Under the pieces are notes generated by a model, which did no database searches, was not told where the DNA came from, and worked only from the letters and a program-made list of their open reading frames with translations. A stretch of DNA of 64,000 nucleotides from a candidate division KSB1 bacterium (lineage in GTDB: Bacteria > Zhuqueibacterota > Zhuqueibacteria > Zhuqueibacterales > Zhuqueibacteraceae): assembly GCA_034506255.1 (NCBI GenBank), contig JAPDPX010000005.1:1-64000 (forward strand), written 5' to 3'. Both the position numbers and the translations under genes were made by a program. Of this stretch, positions 63,326 through 64,000 are shown one piece after another (the first letter of the stretch is position 1; the number at the start of each line of letters is the position of its first letter).

Positions 63326-64000
63326 TCAGGAAAGATGGAAAGCCAGCAGACTGAGACCCGCCGTCACCGCGAGGGCGGCCCAGTCGCGTTTCCGCCACGC
63401 CAACTCACGATAACTCACCCGGCCCTCGCCGCCTTGATAGCAACGCGCCTCCATTGCCACTGCCAGCTCATCGGCACGGCTGAAGGTGGCGACAAACAGC
63501 GGCACCAGCATGGGCACGAGCGCCTGCACACGCTGCCGCAGGCTGCCCGCAAAACGGGCGCCGCGCGCAAGCTGCGCCCGCTGAATGCGCTGTGCCTCTT
63601 CCACAATCGTCGGCACAAAGCGCAACGCCATGGTGGTCATCAGCGCCAGTTCGTGCACGGGAAACCGCAGCCGCTGCATGGGCCGCAGCAGTCGCTCCAA
63701 GCCATCGGTCAAATCCGTGGGAATCGTGGTGTTCGACAAGAGCGCTGCCACAATCACCAGCAGCCCAAGTCGCAGGGCGTATTGCATCCCCCGCGCCACA
63801 CCGTGCCACGAAAAAACGACGCCCCCCTCCGCCTCTGGGGCAGTGGCACTGGTCAACGCGTGCAGGAGAATGGTAATCCCAAACAGCCAGAGGAAAGCCC
63901 GCAGGTTGCTCAAAAAAATGCGCAACGGGATGCGTGTGCCGCTTATGGCCGCCAGGAGCAGAGCCGTCCACAGCAGCAGTGCCGGCCAGGATTCCGCCCG
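63326..64000 (-). CDS. ecfT: energy-coupling factor transporter transmembrane protein EcfT (5' end beyond the window)
   Basis: At least 224 residues, still open at the right edge: the frame continues through SWPALLLWTALLLAAISG, an earlier membrane helix. EcfT is the membrane component shared by vitamin and metal ECF importers. Typical text is ELALMTTMALRFVPTIVEEA, followed by the coupling-helix segment AQRIQRAQLARGARF and then AMEARCYQGG. A TTG at 63925 could be mistaken for a start, but the continuing helix argues against it. The ATPase genes probably lie off the right end. Confidence 0.92.
   Translation of the reverse strand, partial: RAESWPALLLWTALLLAAISGTRIPLRIFLSNLRAFLWLFGITILLHALTSATAPEAEGGVVFSWHGVARGMQYALRLGLLVIVAALLSNTTIPTDLTDGLERLLRPMQRLRFPVHELALMTTMALRFVPTIVEEAQRIQRAQLARGARFAGSLRQRVQALVPMLVPLFVATFSRADELAVAMEARCYQGGEGRVSYRELAWRKRDWAALAVTAGLSLLAFHLS

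Overview
The window reads as a chromosomal segment of a GC-rich, Gram-negative-type bacterium of the FCB superphylum, most likely candidate division KSB1 or a relative such as Calditrichota. The main clue is the secreted protein at 46352-47461, whose C-terminus carries the 'NFPNPFNP' start and the 'SGVYIYRLKAG' end of the FlgD-like/por-sorting tail typical of these phyla. Supporting clues are a SecA of 1057 aa with large insertions and a SEC-C tail, HprK in a genome with lipoproteins and an L,D-transpeptidase cluster, and many YVTN/SdiA-type propellers. The lineage is an inference; the window has no rRNA, tRNA, CRISPR array or intact insertion sequence.

Layout. 1-969: a candidate cobalamin riboswitch and terminator before a cob(I)alamin adenosyltransferase. 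970-2092: gene-free DNA. 2093-5303: divergent ddl and recJ, each with a visible promoter. 5632-20293: an acyl-CoA catabolic block on the plus strand. It holds a methylcrotonyl-type carboxyltransferase, an AtuA protein split into two genes around a GlmU-like gene, a methylglutaconyl-CoA-hydratase-like enzyme, two acyl-CoA dehydrogenases, an MBL hydrolase, a thiolase and 3-hydroxyacyl-CoA dehydrogenase, interrupted by the collapsed remains of an AAA ATPase/partner pair. It fits leucine/branched-acyl-CoA breakdown ending in acetyl-CoA. 20401-29946: housekeeping genes nusB, secA, smg, topA, xerC, hpf and hprK. 30521-34312: an envelope operon of a coiled-coil lipoprotein, two L,D-transpeptidases and a membrane protein that looks like a catalytically dead relative of them.

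34332-47461: mixed-strand genes for envelope and stress functions. They include a polysaccharide deacetylase, a cytochrome/beta-propeller lipoprotein, CnoX-type thioredoxin, an SdiA-regulated-type propeller, a secreted NlpC/P60-like protein, a divergent Fpg/Nei glycosylase, Tpx, an SDR, a TonB-C lipoprotein, a trypsin-fold protein lacking two triad residues, a quinone reductase, a methyltransferase, TrmB and the sorting-tail protein. 47599-52650 (minus): M61 peptidase, a fused amino-acid ABC binding/permease protein, its ATPase and an AhpD-like protein. 52864-53060: a cluster of four REP-like palindromic units. 53209-64000 (minus): one tightly packed run of fifteen genes mixing cofactor transport (ecfT), tRNA modification (truA), central carbon (transaldolase-like), purine synthesis (purB, purC, purS, purQ), phospholipid synthesis (psd, pssA), Tat export, gatA and molybdenum hydroxylase maturation (xdhC, mocA).

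The most notable observations are the L,D-transpeptidase trio with a degenerate third member, the split atuA with an inserted GlmU-like gene, the deletion-fused ATPase pair, a four-cysteine insertion in SecA, the serine-protease fold without His/Asp, the inverted palindromic repeat cluster, and a recurring promoter pattern (TTGC at -35, TATATT or TAGATT at -10). None of these is proven to be a new system; they are the places to look first.
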